From contig JAKCPI010004482.1 in the NCBI GenBank assembly GCA_023213315.1, positions 1 through 64,000 on the forward strand: a DNA stretch of 64,000 bases, given 5' to 3'. Made by a program: the position numbers and the translations under genes. Within the stretch, counting starts at the first letter, position 1, and every line of letters begins with the position of its first letter. The stretch is from Euborellia annulipes (Eukaryota; Arthropoda; Insecta; Dermaptera; Anisolabididae). The notes under the pieces are model-generated. The model searched no databases, was not told where the DNA came from, and was given only the letters and a program-made list of their open reading frames with translations. Positions 63,863 to 64,000 of this stretch are shown here, piece after piece.

Positions 63863-64000
63863 ACAGCCTCATATTCATTTGTCATATGGGCGGTAACAGA
63901 TCATATTATTCAAACTCTACGATCATATTCGCATCCAAAAGGCAAGTGATAATTCAAAGAAACAGATAGCCGAGTGTTTTATTTGAATATTTTAATTTAA

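Overview
The window reads as AT-rich intergenic or intronic DNA from an animal, most likely an arthropod. The clues are a (TTAGG)n-starting SINE of a kind I associate with insects, TCAGT-type initiators at the promoter-like sites, mariner and pogo/Tigger remains, tRNA-derived SINEs and very abundant hAT elements. I could not name the species. No host protein-coding gene could be recognised on either strand. Nearly all open reading frames are chance readings through repeats or low-complexity DNA. All alignments, stems and target-site duplications (TSDs) below were found by eye.

Nested mobile elements fill most of the window. (1) 'TH' (terminal-hairpin) repeats: about 27 copies and fragments of a ~680 bp AT-rich element. 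One end is a long hairpin opening with CTGGTGTGAC, the other a hairpin ending GGTAAGAGAAAGTA. (2) SINE-A: about 16 tRNA-derived copies whose body carries CAGTCCGATGATTTTATTT; other tRNA-headed SINEs (B, C, E) and SINE-D (TTAGGTTAGG start) are rarer. (3) At least seven hAT-type elements with 8-bp TSDs (full-length from 212 bp to 3 kb). (4) Family C (three copies), M1 foldbacks (two copies and a fragment), and other foldbacks. (5) Transposase relics: pogo/Tigger HTH, mariner, Tc1, and the 3' end of a non-LTR retrotransposon.

The most interesting content is a dense set of hammerhead self-cleaving ribozyme (HHR) motifs. The core CUGANGA - stem II - GAAA - (tiny) stem III - UH, closed by a complementary stem I, occurs about 15 times with an intact core and about 15 times as decayed or truncated copies, on both strands. 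Most lie head-to-head in inverted-pair ('HR') elements of about 140-580 bp. The best-resolved ones have 9-13 bp TSDs and a 27-46 nt tail on one side only. This matches what is known of Penelope-like retroelement (PLE) pseudo-LTRs with hammerheads and one-sided tails, but no reverse transcriptase or GIY-YIG gene is visible, so these are non-autonomous copies.

Layout: 1-8.7 kb, sparse repeats with one HR element; 8.7-14.9 kb, foldbacks and an HR element inside a SINE; 15-18.5 kb, unusual CA-rich PLE-like DNA and hAT elements; 19-29 kb, nested TH copies; 29.4-31 kb, transposase relics; 32-44 kb, densest HHR region, including a 3 kb hAT (33.7-36.75 kb) holding promoter- and exon-like GC-rich DNA; 44-56 kb, TH and SINE copies, a LINE tail and a candidate 5' exon (54.6 kb); 56.5-58.75 kb, a Russian-doll element with a second promoter module; 59-64 kb, TH and HHR copies. 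Where insertion order can be read, the ribozyme elements are the inserted, younger layer.
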